From Paenarthrobacter sp. PH39-S1 (GTDB taxonomy: Bacteria; Actinomycetota; Actinomycetes; Actinomycetales; Micrococcaceae): a stretch of DNA of 64,000 bases. This document shows positions 16,896 to 26,100 of this stretch, piece after piece (position 1 is the stretch's first letter; each line of letters begins with the position of its first letter). The position numbers and the translations under genes were made by a program. The notes below the pieces were generated by a model. That model was not told where the DNA came from. It saw only the letters and a list, made by a program, of their open reading frames with translations, and made no database searches. The DNA lies in contig NZ_JASISR010000017.1 of the NCBI RefSeq assembly GCF_030063245.1, positions 42,399 through 106,398 of the forward strand. The letters run 5' to 3'.

Positions 16896-18284
16896 CTAAC
16901 CGTAGATCGTCTCGCCGCCGTCGGACTCCTTGGAGATCCGCCGGGCAAGGAAGAGACCTTCCAGCGCCAGTTCGACGGCGGCGGCGCGCTGCCCGTCGTT
17001 TTTCGCGTCCAGGCGCGCGTTGATCTCCTCGTAGAGACCGGACCCGTCGAGGGACGGGAGATTTTCGAGGAACTCCCGCGCGGTGACCTGGTCCCCGGTG
17101 GTAACGGTCGTGTGGCCGTCGAGCGCCGCCACGAGCGGACCGAAGTCGAGACCACGGTAGTGCACCCGCACGGCTTCGACGGTGGCCATGCGCAGGAGGT
17201 GGTCGAGGACGTCTTGTTCACGCCCCTCCTCACCCGATTCGAACTCGATCTTGCCGGTGAGGACTCCGACCGCCGTCTCCACGTCTACAATCCGCGCGAC
17301 CGCCTCGTCCTCCCCGCGCACGGTGGCCCGTCGCAGCGCCGCCGCAGCGACGGTCTCGGCGCCCGCGATGGCGAACCGCGCCGAAACCCCGGATCCCTGG
17401 TTGATGGCCGGGGACTGCCGCAGCGCACGGGTGTAGCGGGCCAGGATCTCGAGGATGACGGGCGGCACGTCGGCGACCAGCCGCCCCTCTTGCGCGATGA
17501 CGGCGACCTCGTCGTCCAGCTCCATGGGGTAGTGGGTGCGGATCTCGGCGCCGAAGCGGTCCTTCAGGGGGGTGATGATCCGGCCGCGGTTGGTGTAGTC
17601 CTCAGGGTTGGCGGACGCGACGACGAGCACGTCGAGCGGCAGCCTCAGCACGTAGCCCCGGATCTGGATATCGCGCTCCTCCATCACATTGAGCATCGCG
17701 ACCTGGATGCGCTCGGCGAGATCGGGCAGTTCATTGATGCCGACGATGCCGCGGTTGGAGCGCGGAACGAGACCGTAGTGGATGGTTTCCGGGTCCCCGA
17801 GCCGGCGGCCCTCGGCAACCCGCATCGGGTCGACGTCGCCGATCAGGTCGGCGACGGAGGTGTCCGGGGTGGCGAGCTTCTCGACGTAACGTTCCGAGCG
17901 GTGGCGCCACGCCACGCGCAGCTGGTCCCCTTCAGCGAGCGCACGGACCCGGGACTGCTCCGTGATGGGTTCATATGGGTGTTCGTTCAGTTCCGATCCC
18001 TCTATCACCGGCGACCACTCGTCGAGCAGCCCGACCAGGGTGCGCATGAGCCGCGTCTTGCCCTGTCCCCGCTCGCCGAGCAGGACGACGTCGTGGCCAG
18101 CGATCAAGGCGCGCTCAAGCTGGGGAAGGACGGTCCGGCTGAACCCGTAGATTCCAGGCCACGGGTCGCGGCCCGCGGCGAGCGCGGCGAGCAGGTTGTC
18201 GCGAATCTCATGGCGCAGGTCCTTGTGCGCATGGCCTGCTGCACGCAGTTCACCAAGGGTGAAGATGTCGGGGCGATCACTCAT
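16896..18284 (-). CDS. MoxR/magnesium-chelatase-like AAA+ ATPase
   Basis: A 462-residue protein. Walker A is GERGQGKT (70-77), the Walker-B-like strand is GIVGINE (about 179-185), sensor 1 lies in ASANPEDYTNRG, and LKDRFGAEI matches the arginine-finger region. The C-terminal lid (about 330-450) is helical. These ATPases work as hexamers with a VWA protein, which is encoded directly downstream (14866-16869). ATG 18284 follows GAGGC closely. The divergent phosphatase gene starts about 100 bp away, so the two share a promoter region. Confidence 0.88.
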   Translation of the reverse strand: MSDRPDIFTLGELRAAGHAHKDLRHEIRDNLLAALAAGRDPWPGIYGFSRTVLPQLERALIAGHDVVLLGERGQGKTRLMRTLVGLLDEWSPVIEGSELNEHPYEPITEQSRVRALAEGDQLRVAWRHRSERYVEKLATPDTSVADLIGDVDPMRVAEGRRLGDPETIHYGLVPRSNRGIVGINELPDLAERIQVAMLNVMEERDIQIRGYVLRLPLDVLVVASANPEDYTNRGRIITPLKDRFGAEIRTHYPMELDDEVAVIAQEGRLVADVPPVILEILARYTRALRQSPAINQGSGVSARFAIAGAETVAAAALRRATVRGEDEAVARIVDVETAVGVLTGKIEFESGEEGREQDVLDHLLRMATVEAVRVHYRGLDFGPLVAALDGHTTVTTGDQVTAREFLENLPSLDGSGLYEEINARLDAKNDGQRAAAVELALEGLFLARRISKESDGGETIYG

Positions 18285-18380
18285 GCCTCAACGTTAGTCC
18301 TCGAACGTGCAATGAATCGAGTATCAGACTTCTCACTATTCCGGCGCGTGAGTCCATGCAACCACATACGCTGGATGTTG

Positions 18381-19040
18381 ATGACTGTAGCAACGCCGTC
18401 GGCACCATCAACACCGCCGAGCACCCTGCTCCTTCTGGTGCGGCACGGGGAGACGCCCACCACGGGCACGGTGCTGCCCGGTCGCGCCCCCGGACTGCAC
18501 CTGTCCGACCAGGGCCGGGTCCAGGCTGAACGGGTCGCGGAACGGCTCGCAGGTCTTCCGGTGGATGGCATCTACTCCTCACCGCTGGAGCGCACCCGGG
18601 AGACCGCAGAGCCCACCGCCGCTCGCACCGGACTTGAGGTGAACGAGAACGCCGGCCTGATCGAGTGTGACTTCGGCGAGTGGACCGGCGCCCCACTCGC
18701 CGAGCTGGCGGGCTTGCCGCAGTGGCAGACCGTACAGCACACACCGTCGGCCTTCCGCTTCCCGAACGGGGAGAGCTTTTCGCAGATGCAATCGAGAATG
18801 GTGGAAACGCTCGAGGCGCTGTGCGCCGCCCATGGCGGCGGCGTCGTCGTCGGCTTCTCCCACGCCGACCCAATCAAAGCCGCCCTCGCCCACGCCCTGG
18901 GTTCGCATCTGGACCTCTTCCAGCGCATCGTGGTCAGCCCGGGCTCGGTTTCGGTGATCTCGTACGTGATGGGTCAGGCGCCGGCCGTACTCATGGTGAA
19001 CTCGACCTTGGAACCCTTGAGTGGGCTGAGGGCGCCGTGA
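18381..19040 (+). CDS. Histidine phosphatase, MSMEG_4193 type
   Basis: A 219-residue phosphoglycerate-mutase-fold protein. The catalytic motif is LLLVRHGETPTTG near the N-terminus, with SSPLERTRETAEPTA and the second catalytic histidine in VVVGFSHADPIKAAL. Proteins of this type are encoded next to SCO1664-type proteins in many actinobacteria, as here; their substrate is unknown. I chose ATG 18381; an ATG two codons upstream (18375) is possible. The stop overlaps the GTG of the next gene (GTGA), so translation is probably coupled. Confidence 0.88.
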   Translation: MTVATPSAPSTPPSTLLLLVRHGETPTTGTVLPGRAPGLHLSDQGRVQAERVAERLAGLPVDGIYSSPLERTRETAEPTAARTGLEVNENAGLIECDFGEWTGAPLAELAGLPQWQTVQHTPSAFRFPNGESFSQMQSRMVETLEALCAAHGGGVVVGFSHADPIKAALAHALGSHLDLFQRIVVSPGSVSVISYVMGQAPAVLMVNSTLEPLSGLRAP

Positions 19041-19756
19041 AAGGGGACGAACCGTTTCCCGACCGGGAGCTGACCCTGCTCGCCGAGGGCCGCGTCGAGC
19101 TGCTCGGACGCATCCTGCGCAGCAGCAACGCAACCTTCCTTGTCCAAGTCTCCTGCGGCGACGACTCGGCCTGGGCGGTCTACAAGCCGGAGGCCGGGGA
19201 ACGGCCGCTGTCCGATTTTGAGCCTGGGCTGTACCGGCGGGAACGCGCGGCGTACCTGCTCAGTGAGTACCTGAAGTGGGGCATCGTGCCGGCAACCATG
19301 ATCCGCGAGGACTCCCCCTTGGGGATCGGGTCGCTGCAGCGGTTCATCGAGGGCGACGTGCGTGAGCACTACTTCACACTGTACGTGGACGCACCCGAGA
19401 CCCATCGCGCCTTGTCGCAGATCGCCCTGTTCGATTGCATCGCCAACAACGCTGACCGCAAGAGCGGGCACGTGCTGCGCGGGCAGGACGGGCGGGTGTG
19501 GGGCATCGATCATGGGCTGTGCTTCTCGGCAGGGAACAAACTGCGCACCGTGATCTGGGACTTCGCAGGCGTTCCCATCCCCCGTGCCCTGCTTGAGAAC
19601 ATCTCCCCGCTCGCCGACGCCGTGCCTCCCGACGTCGCCGAACTCCTCGACAGCGCGGAGGTCGCCGCCCTGCAGCGCCGGGTGCAGCGCTTGCTGCGCG
19701 AGCGGGTACTGCCGGTCGACCGCACCGGTATGCGTTACCCGTGGCCGCTCGTGTAA
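19037..19756 (+). CDS. SCO1664 family protein (PI3/4-kinase-like fold)
   Basis: A 239-residue protein from GTG 19037, which overlaps the preceding stop by 4 bases. Conserved points are SWAVYKPEAGERPL with spacing as in WAVYKP, then RAAYLLSEYLKWGIVP, ALFDCIANNADRKSGH and WGIDHGLCF. The last two match the catalytic loop (D-x-x-x-N-x-DR) and the metal-binding IDHG of phosphatidylinositol-kinase-like enzymes. The function is unknown in the literature I know. The pair with the phosphatase is conserved; the third usual member, a DUF3090 protein, is not found here. Confidence 0.85.
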   Translation: MKGDEPFPDRELTLLAEGRVELLGRILRSSNATFLVQVSCGDDSAWAVYKPEAGERPLSDFEPGLYRRERAAYLLSEYLKWGIVPATMIREDSPLGIGSLQRFIEGDVREHYFTLYVDAPETHRALSQIALFDCIANNADRKSGHVLRGQDGRVWGIDHGLCFSAGNKLRTVIWDFAGVPIPRALLENISPLADAVPPDVAELLDSAEVAALQRRVQRLLRERVLPVDRTGMRYPWPLV

Positions 19757-19837
19757 GCGGTGCGGACCGTTGCGAAAACTTCTCCCTATGGTCCCTGAAG
19801 CTGGACGCTGCGGATAACCTAGGGAAATGGAGGGCAG

Positions 19838-20311
19838 GTGAAGATCCGCAGTGCCGGCATTCTGCTGTACCGGCAGAGCGACGCCGGGCTGCAGGTGTGG
19901 ATTGCGCACATGGGTGGACCCTTTTGGGCCCGCAAGGACGCCGCAGCCTGGTCCATTCCCAAAGGTGAGTATCTGGAAGACGAGGATCCGCTGGCCGCCG
20001 CCCGGCGCGAGTTCGAGGAGGAAATGGGTGTCCCGCCGCCAGCCGCCGACTACCGATCCCTGGGCAGTTTCCGGCAATCCTCCGGCAAAGTCATCACGTT
20101 TTTCGCCGCCGAAGCGGACTTCCGGCCCGAACGGATTATCAGTAACACCTTCCTACTGGAGTGGCCCAAGGGCTCCGGGCGGGTCAGGCACTTTCCCGAG
20201 GTCGACGGCGCCGGCTGGTTCACCGAGCCCGAAGCCCGCACCAAGCTGGTCCGCGGCCAGCTGCCCGTCCTCGACTCACTGGTCCAGCGCGTCCAGGCTT
20301 CCGGGGGCTGA
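19838..20311 (+). CDS. Nudix hydrolase
   Basis: A 157-residue protein from GTG 19838 after GGAGGGCAG. The Nudix box is complete: G43, E49, then REFEEEMG (57-64) followed by V65. The N-terminal VWIAHMGGPFW and WSIPKGEY match a subfamily of about 150 residues. These enzymes hydrolyse nucleoside-diphosphate-linked substrates in the cytoplasm with Mg2+; the exact substrate is unknown. The stop codon lies inside the stem of a strong hairpin. Confidence 0.9.
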   Translation: MKIRSAGILLYRQSDAGLQVWIAHMGGPFWARKDAAAWSIPKGEYLEDEDPLAAARREFEEEMGVPPPAADYRSLGSFRQSSGKVITFFAAEADFRPERIISNTFLLEWPKGSGRVRHFPEVDGAGWFTEPEARTKLVRGQLPVLDSLVQRVQASGG

Positions 20312-20320
20312 AGAGCCCCC
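20303..20320 (+). terminator. Terminator-like hairpin at the end of the Nudix gene
   Basis: GGGGGCT (20303-20309) pairs with AGCCCCC (20314-20320) around GAAG. The Nudix stop codon is at 20309-20311. No U-tract follows, as is common in high-GC actinobacteria. Confidence 0.6.
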
Positions 20321-20617
20321 ACCGTCAGCTCATAGCTGCCCTAGGACGCTCCGCATCCCCGGCATAGGCCTGGTTTTCTCGGCGCGCAGCTGCAATGAGC
20401 GACCACAGACGGCCCTTTCCACCAGCGTTCCATCCAGCGTTCCATCCGCCGCGGATCGGCTTCCACCCACTACGGATCGACGCGAGGGGGCGCTTGGGCA
20501 TGTCATGGCTAGCGTTTTGGGATTCCATCGTGCAGCTCCCTCACCCTGATGCTGGGGAAAACTTGGGCGCGAAGTGCCACCTCAGCCGCACGCCGGCCTT
20601 GCGTTATCGTTCAGAAG
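20321..20617. other. Spacer with a 12-bp tandem repeat
   Basis: CAGCGTTCCATC occurs twice in tandem at 20423-20446. I see no gene here; the promoter for the DUF72 gene should lie in the second half. Confidence 0.5.
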
Positions 20618-21505
20618 ATGACGACAACGACAAGGATGCCAGTGGCCCGGATCGGCATCTCCGGCTGGCGCTATGCCGGCTGGCGGGGCAGCTTTTACCC
20701 GCCCGGCCTGGCACAGCGCAGGGAACTTGAATACGCCGCCGCGGCACTGAATTCCATTGAGCTTAACGGTTCCTTCTACTCGCTGCAGCGCCCGTCGAGC
20801 TACCTCCAGTGGGGCCTCGAGACGCCAACCAACTTCGAGTTCGCCATCAAGGGCGGACGGTTCATCACGCACATGCTCAGGCTGCGCAACGTCGACACCG
20901 CTCTTGCCAACTTTTTCGCCTCCGGGATGCTGGCCCTTGGCCCCAAGCTGGGCCCGGTGCTCTGGCAACTGCCGGAGCGGATAACCTTCGATGCCGAAGT
21001 CCTGGGGGCATTCCTGGGCCGCCTTCCGCACGGCACGGCAGCGGCCGCCGTCCTGGCCACCGGGCATGACGAGCGGCTCAAGGACCGCAACTGGACGGAA
21101 ACCGATGCAGACCGGCCGCTGCGCCACGCACTGGAGGTCAGGCATCCCAGCTTCGCCACCGAGGAGTGCTACGAACTGCTGCGCCGGCACAACGTCGCAC
21201 TGGTGCTGGCCGACACCGCCGGCCGGTGGCCCTTCCTCTCCCGGGTGACCAGCGACTTTGTCTATGTCCGGCTGCACGGCGGGGAAGAGCTCTACGTTAG
21301 CGGATACAGCGATGAACAACTGGAGCAGTGGGCGCACCGGGTCCATGACTGGCTCTCCGGTGCGGGCTGCCCGGATGGCCAAGGACGGGACGTGTATGTC
21401 TACTTCGACAACGACGTGAAGGTCCATGCGCCCTACAATGCAATGGAACTGGCCCGCCGTGTCCAGGCCCTTGGCGCTGCGCCGAAGTGCAGTGAAGGGC
21501 AGTAG
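20618..21505 (+). CDS. DUF72 (YecE-like) protein
   Basis: A 295-residue TIM-barrel-type protein. Markers are RIGISGWRYAGWRGSFYP at the N-terminus, NSIELNGSFYSLQRPSSY, FAIKGGRFITH, LWQLPERI, ALEVRHPSF and YVRLHGGEELY, all typical of the family. Its biochemical role is not known. I chose ATG 20618; an internal ATG at 20636 is an alternative. The gene is followed immediately by a degraded IS701 transposase. Confidence 0.88.
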   Translation: MTTTTRMPVARIGISGWRYAGWRGSFYPPGLAQRRELEYAAAALNSIELNGSFYSLQRPSSYLQWGLETPTNFEFAIKGGRFITHMLRLRNVDTALANFFASGMLALGPKLGPVLWQLPERITFDAEVLGAFLGRLPHGTAAAAVLATGHDERLKDRNWTETDADRPLRHALEVRHPSFATEECYELLRRHNVALVLADTAGRWPFLSRVTSDFVYVRLHGGEELYVSGYSDEQLEQWAHRVHDWLSGAGCPDGQGRDVYVYFDNDVKVHAPYNAMELARRVQALGAAPKCSEGQ

Positions 21506-21525
21506 CGTCTCCGCCTCCGGAGAGG

Positions 21526-22260
21526 ATGCAGCGCCTGTTCTCGACCACGGACTGGGACCCCGACGCGCTGCGCCATGACCTATGCTCCTACGTTGTCCAG
21601 CACCTCGCTTCCATCGAGGGCATGCTGATCCTTGCCGAGACCGGCTTCCTGAAAAAGGGCAAGCGTCCGGGCGGGGTCGCCCGCCAGTACTCGGGCACCG
21701 CAGACCGGGTCTAAAACTGCCAGATCGGTGTGTTCCTGGCGTATGCGACCGCGGCCGGGCGGACGTTCCTGGACCGCGCACTCTACCTGCCCAAGGAATG
21801 GAACGAGGATGCGGACCGGTGCGCGGGCGCGGGCGCGGGCATCCCCGCGGAGCGGGAATTCGCCACGAAACCGGAGCCGGCCAAAGGCATGATCACCCGC
21901 GCCCTCGATGGCGGCATGCCGGCCAGGTGGGTGACCGGAGACGCCGTCTACGGCCAGCACTCAGGACTGCGCAAGGCCCTGGAATAACGCAGCGTCTACG
22001 ACGCGCTGAACGTACCGGTAAACCAGCGCGTCATAGCCAAAATGGAGCCTATCGGCAAGGAATACCGCGCCGACCGGCTCATCGCTTCACTCTCCCGGCG
22101 CTCCTGGCGGATCCGCTCCACAGGAAACGGCGCCAAGGGCGACCGCCGCTATGCTTGGGCCCGTGCGCGCATCAACGGGGCGAAAGATTCCGAAAGCGAG
22201 TACTGGCTGCTCGCCTGCCGGCCTTTGTCAGACCCGGGAGATCTGGTTCGCTCTAACCTC
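21526..22260 (+). mobile_element. IS701 family transposase remnant
   Basis: One frame, broken by in-frame stops at 21712 and 21985, encodes an IS701-type DDE transposase: FSTTDWDPDALRHDL, ETGFLKKGKRPGGVARQYSG, ALYLPKEWNEDADRC, MITRALDGGMPARWVTGDAVYG, then GAKGDRRYAWA. The acidic residues of ETG and TGD mark the catalytic core. The N-terminus, the C-terminal part and the terminal repeats are missing or not seen. It inserted between the DUF72 gene and the broken toxin-antitoxin pair. Confidence 0.85.
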
Positions 22261-22733
22261 CCACGCACACCCCGTGGACTTCGTCCAGGATCTCAACGGT
22301 GAACGGACACTCTCTTGGGACATCCAGTAGTCATTGATGGCCTGCACCGCCTGCTCCTTCATCATCCGGGCAACCACTCCTTCATCCATCCCGACGGTGT
22401 GGGTGAGCTGCCAGACCAATGCCAGGGGAAGCGCCGCTGCGGGCACGGGCGCCGCCCCGCGCGCCGGCAGCATGCCGTCCTCGACACAGGCCGAGAACTC
22501 ATCATCACCGACCACGAGTTGGTCCTGGAGAATGTCCAGATCGACGGCGAGTACGTGATGCGGTCCACCGGCCGAGAAATCCGCGTCTGCAGGATCCTCC
22601 CGTCGGGCAGGGCCAGCCGGCAGGTTGCGTGGTGCCTCACGGGCTTCCCACGGGCATTGACCACCAACTCCCAGTGCTCGGTCAGGCAAAACTTCTTGTG
22701 GTCGTCCCGTCCACCCAGGCGGCGGACGCTCAC
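22228..22733 (-). pseudogene. Toxin-like protein of a two-gene TA module, frameshifted
   Basis: GTG 22731-22733 overlaps the stop of the upstream gene (GTGA). The first frame encodes DHKKFCLTEHWELVVNARGK, then HHATCRLALPDGRILQTRI and SRPVDRITYSPSIW. The family continues in the next frame as DILQDQLVVGDDEFSACVED, then WQLTHTVGMDEGVVARM and ending NDYW. The break is near 22530. I recall proteins of this kind, often annotated as cytotoxic translational repressors, paired with an antitoxin in Arthrobacter and Mycobacterium. The assignment rests on memory of the family and on the gene pairing. Confidence 0.6.
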
Positions 22734-23187
22734 GCCACGGAGCCGGTGAGCCAGGCAGCCAGCTGCTCATCGGTTGACAGGTCGATGAGCTGGACCAGCG
22801 CCCAGTTGTCCCGATGGTTGGGTGCGGCATTCAGGTGGTCTTCCCAATCCTCCGCATAGTCGCGTAATGCGTCTACAAAGCCCGCCAGGCCTCCCCCAGC
22901 TGCGTGGCCTCGGCGGCAAGTGGCTGCCCCGGCATGAAGACGGCCCAGGCGCCGTCCTCATTCACGACCTGAACGTTCGCCACCACGGTTAATTCCAGAT
23001 ACCGGCGCAGGCTCTCGCCATTGACGACGGCGGCCGGGGCCCGGCCGGGGGCGGCGGATCGTGGACAGCCCTCCCCGCTCGCTGGAATCCAGGATTGCCT
23101 TCAGTGAGTCCCGGGCCTGGGTAAAGCCGTAGGTGCGGCTGCCAGCCACCAGCAGATAGCCTATGTCCCCCGTTTCGAACAGGGTCT
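22730..23187 (-). pseudogene. Antitoxin partner, multiply frameshifted
   Basis: Three frames in order carry the family. The first has IGYLLVAGSRTYGFTQARDS, then KAILDSSERGGLSTIRR. The second has NGESLRRYLELTVVANVQVV and NEDGAWAVFMPGQPLAAEA. The third has FVDALRDYAEDWEDHLNAAP, NHRDNWALVQL, then STDEQLAAWL to the TGA at 22730. At least two frameshifts (about 23040 and 22895) destroy it. It is translationally coupled to the toxin-like gene downstream and divergent from the membrane protein gene at 23219. Confidence 0.6.
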
Positions 23188-23218
23188 GAGTGGTTACACA
23201 GCAAGGTAGATTAGGACC

Positions 23219-23824
23219 ATGGTGCTGGTAAACAACCTCACGGTCGACTCGTTGGCAACGGCGATGCGGACCCACCTGCTCCCGGCTGATGCGGACGCCG
23301 TAGAGCGAGCCCGGTTGACGTGGGAGCTGGGGCTGGAGGGCGAAGTCCCTCAGACGATGGATGATGTCAAAGCGTTCATCGACTCCCTCTTCGAGGAGTA
23401 TGGGGAGAACATCGACGACGGGCCCGGGGTGTGCGCGCTGCTCGTCCGTGTCCGAGGACTCCTCGGGGAGTTCATGGCCCCCGCCGACGCGGATGCGGCG
23501 ATCGAGTCGTTCAGGCGGTCGTCCGAGTCGCACACCGACGAGGTGAAACGGGTCCGACGGGATTGGAAAACCGAAAACGTCGGGCGGGCGCGAAGGATCA
23601 AGATGATTTGGTGGCTCTACTGGATGGTCGCCGCCATCATGACGGCCGTGGCCGTCGGCCTGGCGATCGCCTCCGGTCATGGACTGAACGTGCTCGTGGT
23701 CGCGATCCTGGCGCCGGGCGTCTTCGGCATCATCGGCGGCTTCCTCGCCGCCATCTTCAGCTCCATCCGGCACGAACCCTCCCACGGACCACTCCATGTG
23801 GAAACGCCCATTGACTTCTCCTGA
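23219..23824 (+). CDS. Conserved hypothetical membrane protein
   Basis: A 201-residue protein. The N-terminal about 125 residues are soluble and acidic (ADADAVERARLTWELGLEGE, DGPGVCALLVRVRGLLGEFM). Two transmembrane helices follow (WMVAAIMTAVAVGLAIASG and VLVVAILAPGVFGIIGGFLA), ending in a short tail. The order, a helical cytoplasmic domain then a helical hairpin, resembles DUF1707-like actinobacterial proteins only loosely, and I do not assign a family. ATG 23219 follows TAGG. It is flanked by relics on both sides and looks intact. Confidence 0.7.
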   Translation: MVLVNNLTVDSLATAMRTHLLPADADAVERARLTWELGLEGEVPQTMDDVKAFIDSLFEEYGENIDDGPGVCALLVRVRGLLGEFMAPADADAAIESFRRSSESHTDEVKRVRRDWKTENVGRARRIKMIWWLYWMVAAIMTAVAVGLAIASGHGLNVLVVAILAPGVFGIIGGFLAAIFSSIRHEPSHGPLHVETPIDFS

Positions 23825-23838
23825 ACCCACCACGCAGA

Positions 23839-24538
23839 TTACGGACCTCGGCGCTCAGGCGGGCAGCGTGCTCTCTGCTGCGTGTTGTACAGCAGGTCCC
23901 CAACCCCGATCACAATGACCAGCGAGGTGGTTTTCAGCATCCCAATAACCTCGTTGCCCACCGGAGGGATGATCACCTTCATGGCCTGGGGAATGACGAC
24001 GAAACGCAGGGTGTGCAGCTGGCTGAAGCTCATCGAACGTGAGGCCTCCGACTGGGCCGGGACGCTGAGCAGCCCGGCCCGCACCACTCCACGAAGGTGG
24101 GGCCCCAGGGGATTCCGAGTCCGATTTTAGGAAACAGGACGGCGGAAAGGCCCAAAACAGCAGTTGGACCAGCGGCGGCGTTCCCCGGAAGAACCAGATG
24201 AAGGCCCCGGAGACCCCCCGCAGCAGCCAGTTATCCGACATCCTCATGACCGCTGCCACCAGTCCGACGACGAAGCCGATAGCCATGGCGATAACGGTCA
24301 GTTCCAGCGTTATCAGCAGACCGCCCAGGATCCGGGTATCCAGGAAGTACTTTCCCACCGTGGTCCAACCGAATCCGGGGTTGGTTATCAGGGTCCACAC
24401 ACCGTAGACGATGGCAAACAGCACGACGACGACGGCGACGATCTGGCCGGGCCGACGGCGGCGCAGCACCGGCTTGGTGGTCAGCGCCTGATAGGCGTGG
24501 CCGATGTCCGGTTCGCTGAGCAATTGGCGGTCGTTCAT
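23839..24538 (-). pseudogene. Amino-acid ABC transporter permease, broken
   Basis: ATG 24538 follows GGAGGGTTAG directly behind the binding-protein stop. The first half is normal: GLLITLELTVIAMAIGFVVG, LLRGVSGAFIWFFRGTPPLV, QLLFWAF. After about 24130 the frame degenerates. The permease continues in another frame as VRAGLLSVPAQSEASRSMSF and VIPQAMKVIIPPVGNEVIGM, then stops early. About 40 residues between the halves are missing and the C-terminal helix is lost. It belonged to a His/Glu-type polar amino-acid importer; no ATPase gene remains next to it. Confidence 0.85.
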
Positions 24539-25499
24539 CTAACCCTCCACGGTGGGATTGATCTCCGCCGTCTTCACAGCTGACGGCGTCAGGTTCCATG
24601 CGGCCATGATCTTGCCGTACGTGCCATCATCAATCAAGGACTGGACGGCGGCCTGGAACGCCTTGGCCGGCTCGCCGTCGCCCTTCGCCATAGCGACACC
24701 GGCCAGGGACGGCTCGACCAGGATCGAATCGATCTGGGCGAATGACTCCGGCTGGACCTGCGAGTAGTAGGCGGTGAGCGCGTTGTCCGCCAGCATCGCC
24801 TGGGCTCGGTTGGAGGCGAATGACTGGTTTGCGCTGTCCTGCTGGGGCAGTAACAGCGCAGTGATGGCCGGCTTACCGGCCTCGGTACACTGCTTTCGAA
24901 GTTCGGCAGGACATTCAGGGCCGGCGTCGTCCCGGTTTGCGCGGTCACCGTCTTACCGCACAGATCCACGACTGTGTGGAAACTTCCCTCGTTGCCCTTC
25001 TTGACCATCACCGATGTTCCGCCCTTCGTGAAGCTGACCATGTCCACCACGGTTGTTCGTTCAGCAGTGATGGGGAAGGCGGCCCAGGAGACGTTATAGC
25101 GTTTGGACTGGAGCCCGGCCAGGATGCCATTGAAGTCACCCCTCGTGATGTCAATTTTGATGCCCATCTTGTTGGCCACAGCCAGAGCCATGTCCGATCC
25201 AGGCCGATGATCATGCCGGTGTTGTCGGTGAAATCGATCGGCGCATAGGTCGGGTCCGTCACCAGCAGCATGCTGCCCTTGGACAACACGTCGGCCGGAA
25301 GCAGGCCCTGCACCTTCGTGTCCAGCGTTACTGCCTGCGCCGCCTGATGTCCGCCCTCCCCCAGCGCCGGCTTCGACGTCCCGGACGCATCGACCGCTGC
25401 CGCCGGCGCCTCGCTGTTGGTACAGCCTGTAGAGGCAGCGATCAGCAGTGCAGAGACCGCCAACAGGCAGGATTTGGTAAACATGGTGCTCTTGGTCAT
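24539..25499 (-). pseudogene. Amino-acid ABC transporter substrate-binding lipoprotein, frameshifted
   Basis: ATG 25499 follows TGGAGACACG. The lipoprotein signal ends at SALLIAASTGCTNSE. The mature part LLVTDPTYAPIDFTDNTGMI is interrupted near 25195. The next frame carries VANKMGIKIDITRGDFNGIL and RYNVSWAAFPITAERTTVVD up to about 24895. A third frame holds LADNALTAYYSQVQPE and the C-terminus to 24539. Two frameshifts therefore split a normal solute-binding protein family 3 gene. It was in an operon with the permease relic downstream. Confidence 0.85.
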
Positions 25500-25779
25500 C
25501 GTGTCTCCAGTGGCAAAAGTTGGGCTTTTCTCCCGACCGCCATGTCCCACGTCTGCCTGGGCACGTTCTCCCGGGTCAGCGTGAGCACGGCTCGTGCACA
25601 GTCCAGTCAGCAAACTGAACCGCCTCCAGCACGGGTGGGACGGTCGCGACAGAATCAAGTCCCCCATGTAGATGTTCCGGCAGCAGGGCGAGAGTCTGAT
25701 GGGACAGGTCGTGGCGGACGTGGGCTGCGCAGATACTGCCGGCAACACCCTGCACCCACGCGCGAAAGCTAATACCGGG

Positions 25780-26100
25780 CAGCTCTCGACGACGATGCCT
25801 GGACCGCCGACGTCGAAGCCGCAATCGCAACGTTCGGCAACCGTGCGCGCAACGAGATCCTGCGTTATCTTGCTGCCCATGCGCCTGCTCCCCGCGCAGA
25901 CATTGTCGATGCGGTCACTGTGGGCCGACGAGCCCAGCGTGGCCCAACCCAACACCGCCTGGTTTTGGAGGGTGCCGGGGCTATTGGGGCTGATGTTGAA
26001 CCGGGACGGCGGCACGTCCGATCGCCGCGATACTTCGTCAAACGAGGAACGTGTCAAGGACCTGCTGGCCGCCCATCTTCACTACCTGCTGGGAGGTTAG
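25780..26100 (+). pseudogene. Winged-helix (ArsR/MarR-like) regulator remnant
   Basis: One frame encodes DDDAWTADVEAAIATFGNRA, then RNEILRYLAAHAPAPRADIV and, after scrambled sequence near 25930, VLEGAGAIGADVEPGRRH and SPRYFV. A second frame finishes with EERVKDLLAAHLHYLLGG. This is the order helix, recognition helix and wing of a small winged-helix repressor, with at least two frame changes and no start codon. The 3' end overlaps the antisense end of the interrupted EspR-like gene. Confidence 0.55.

Noticed and set aside
22958..23833. Long minus-strand frame opposite the membrane protein
   Set aside because: It is the antisense of the intact gene at 23219-23824 with no domain of its own; only its 3' part reflects the antitoxin relic.
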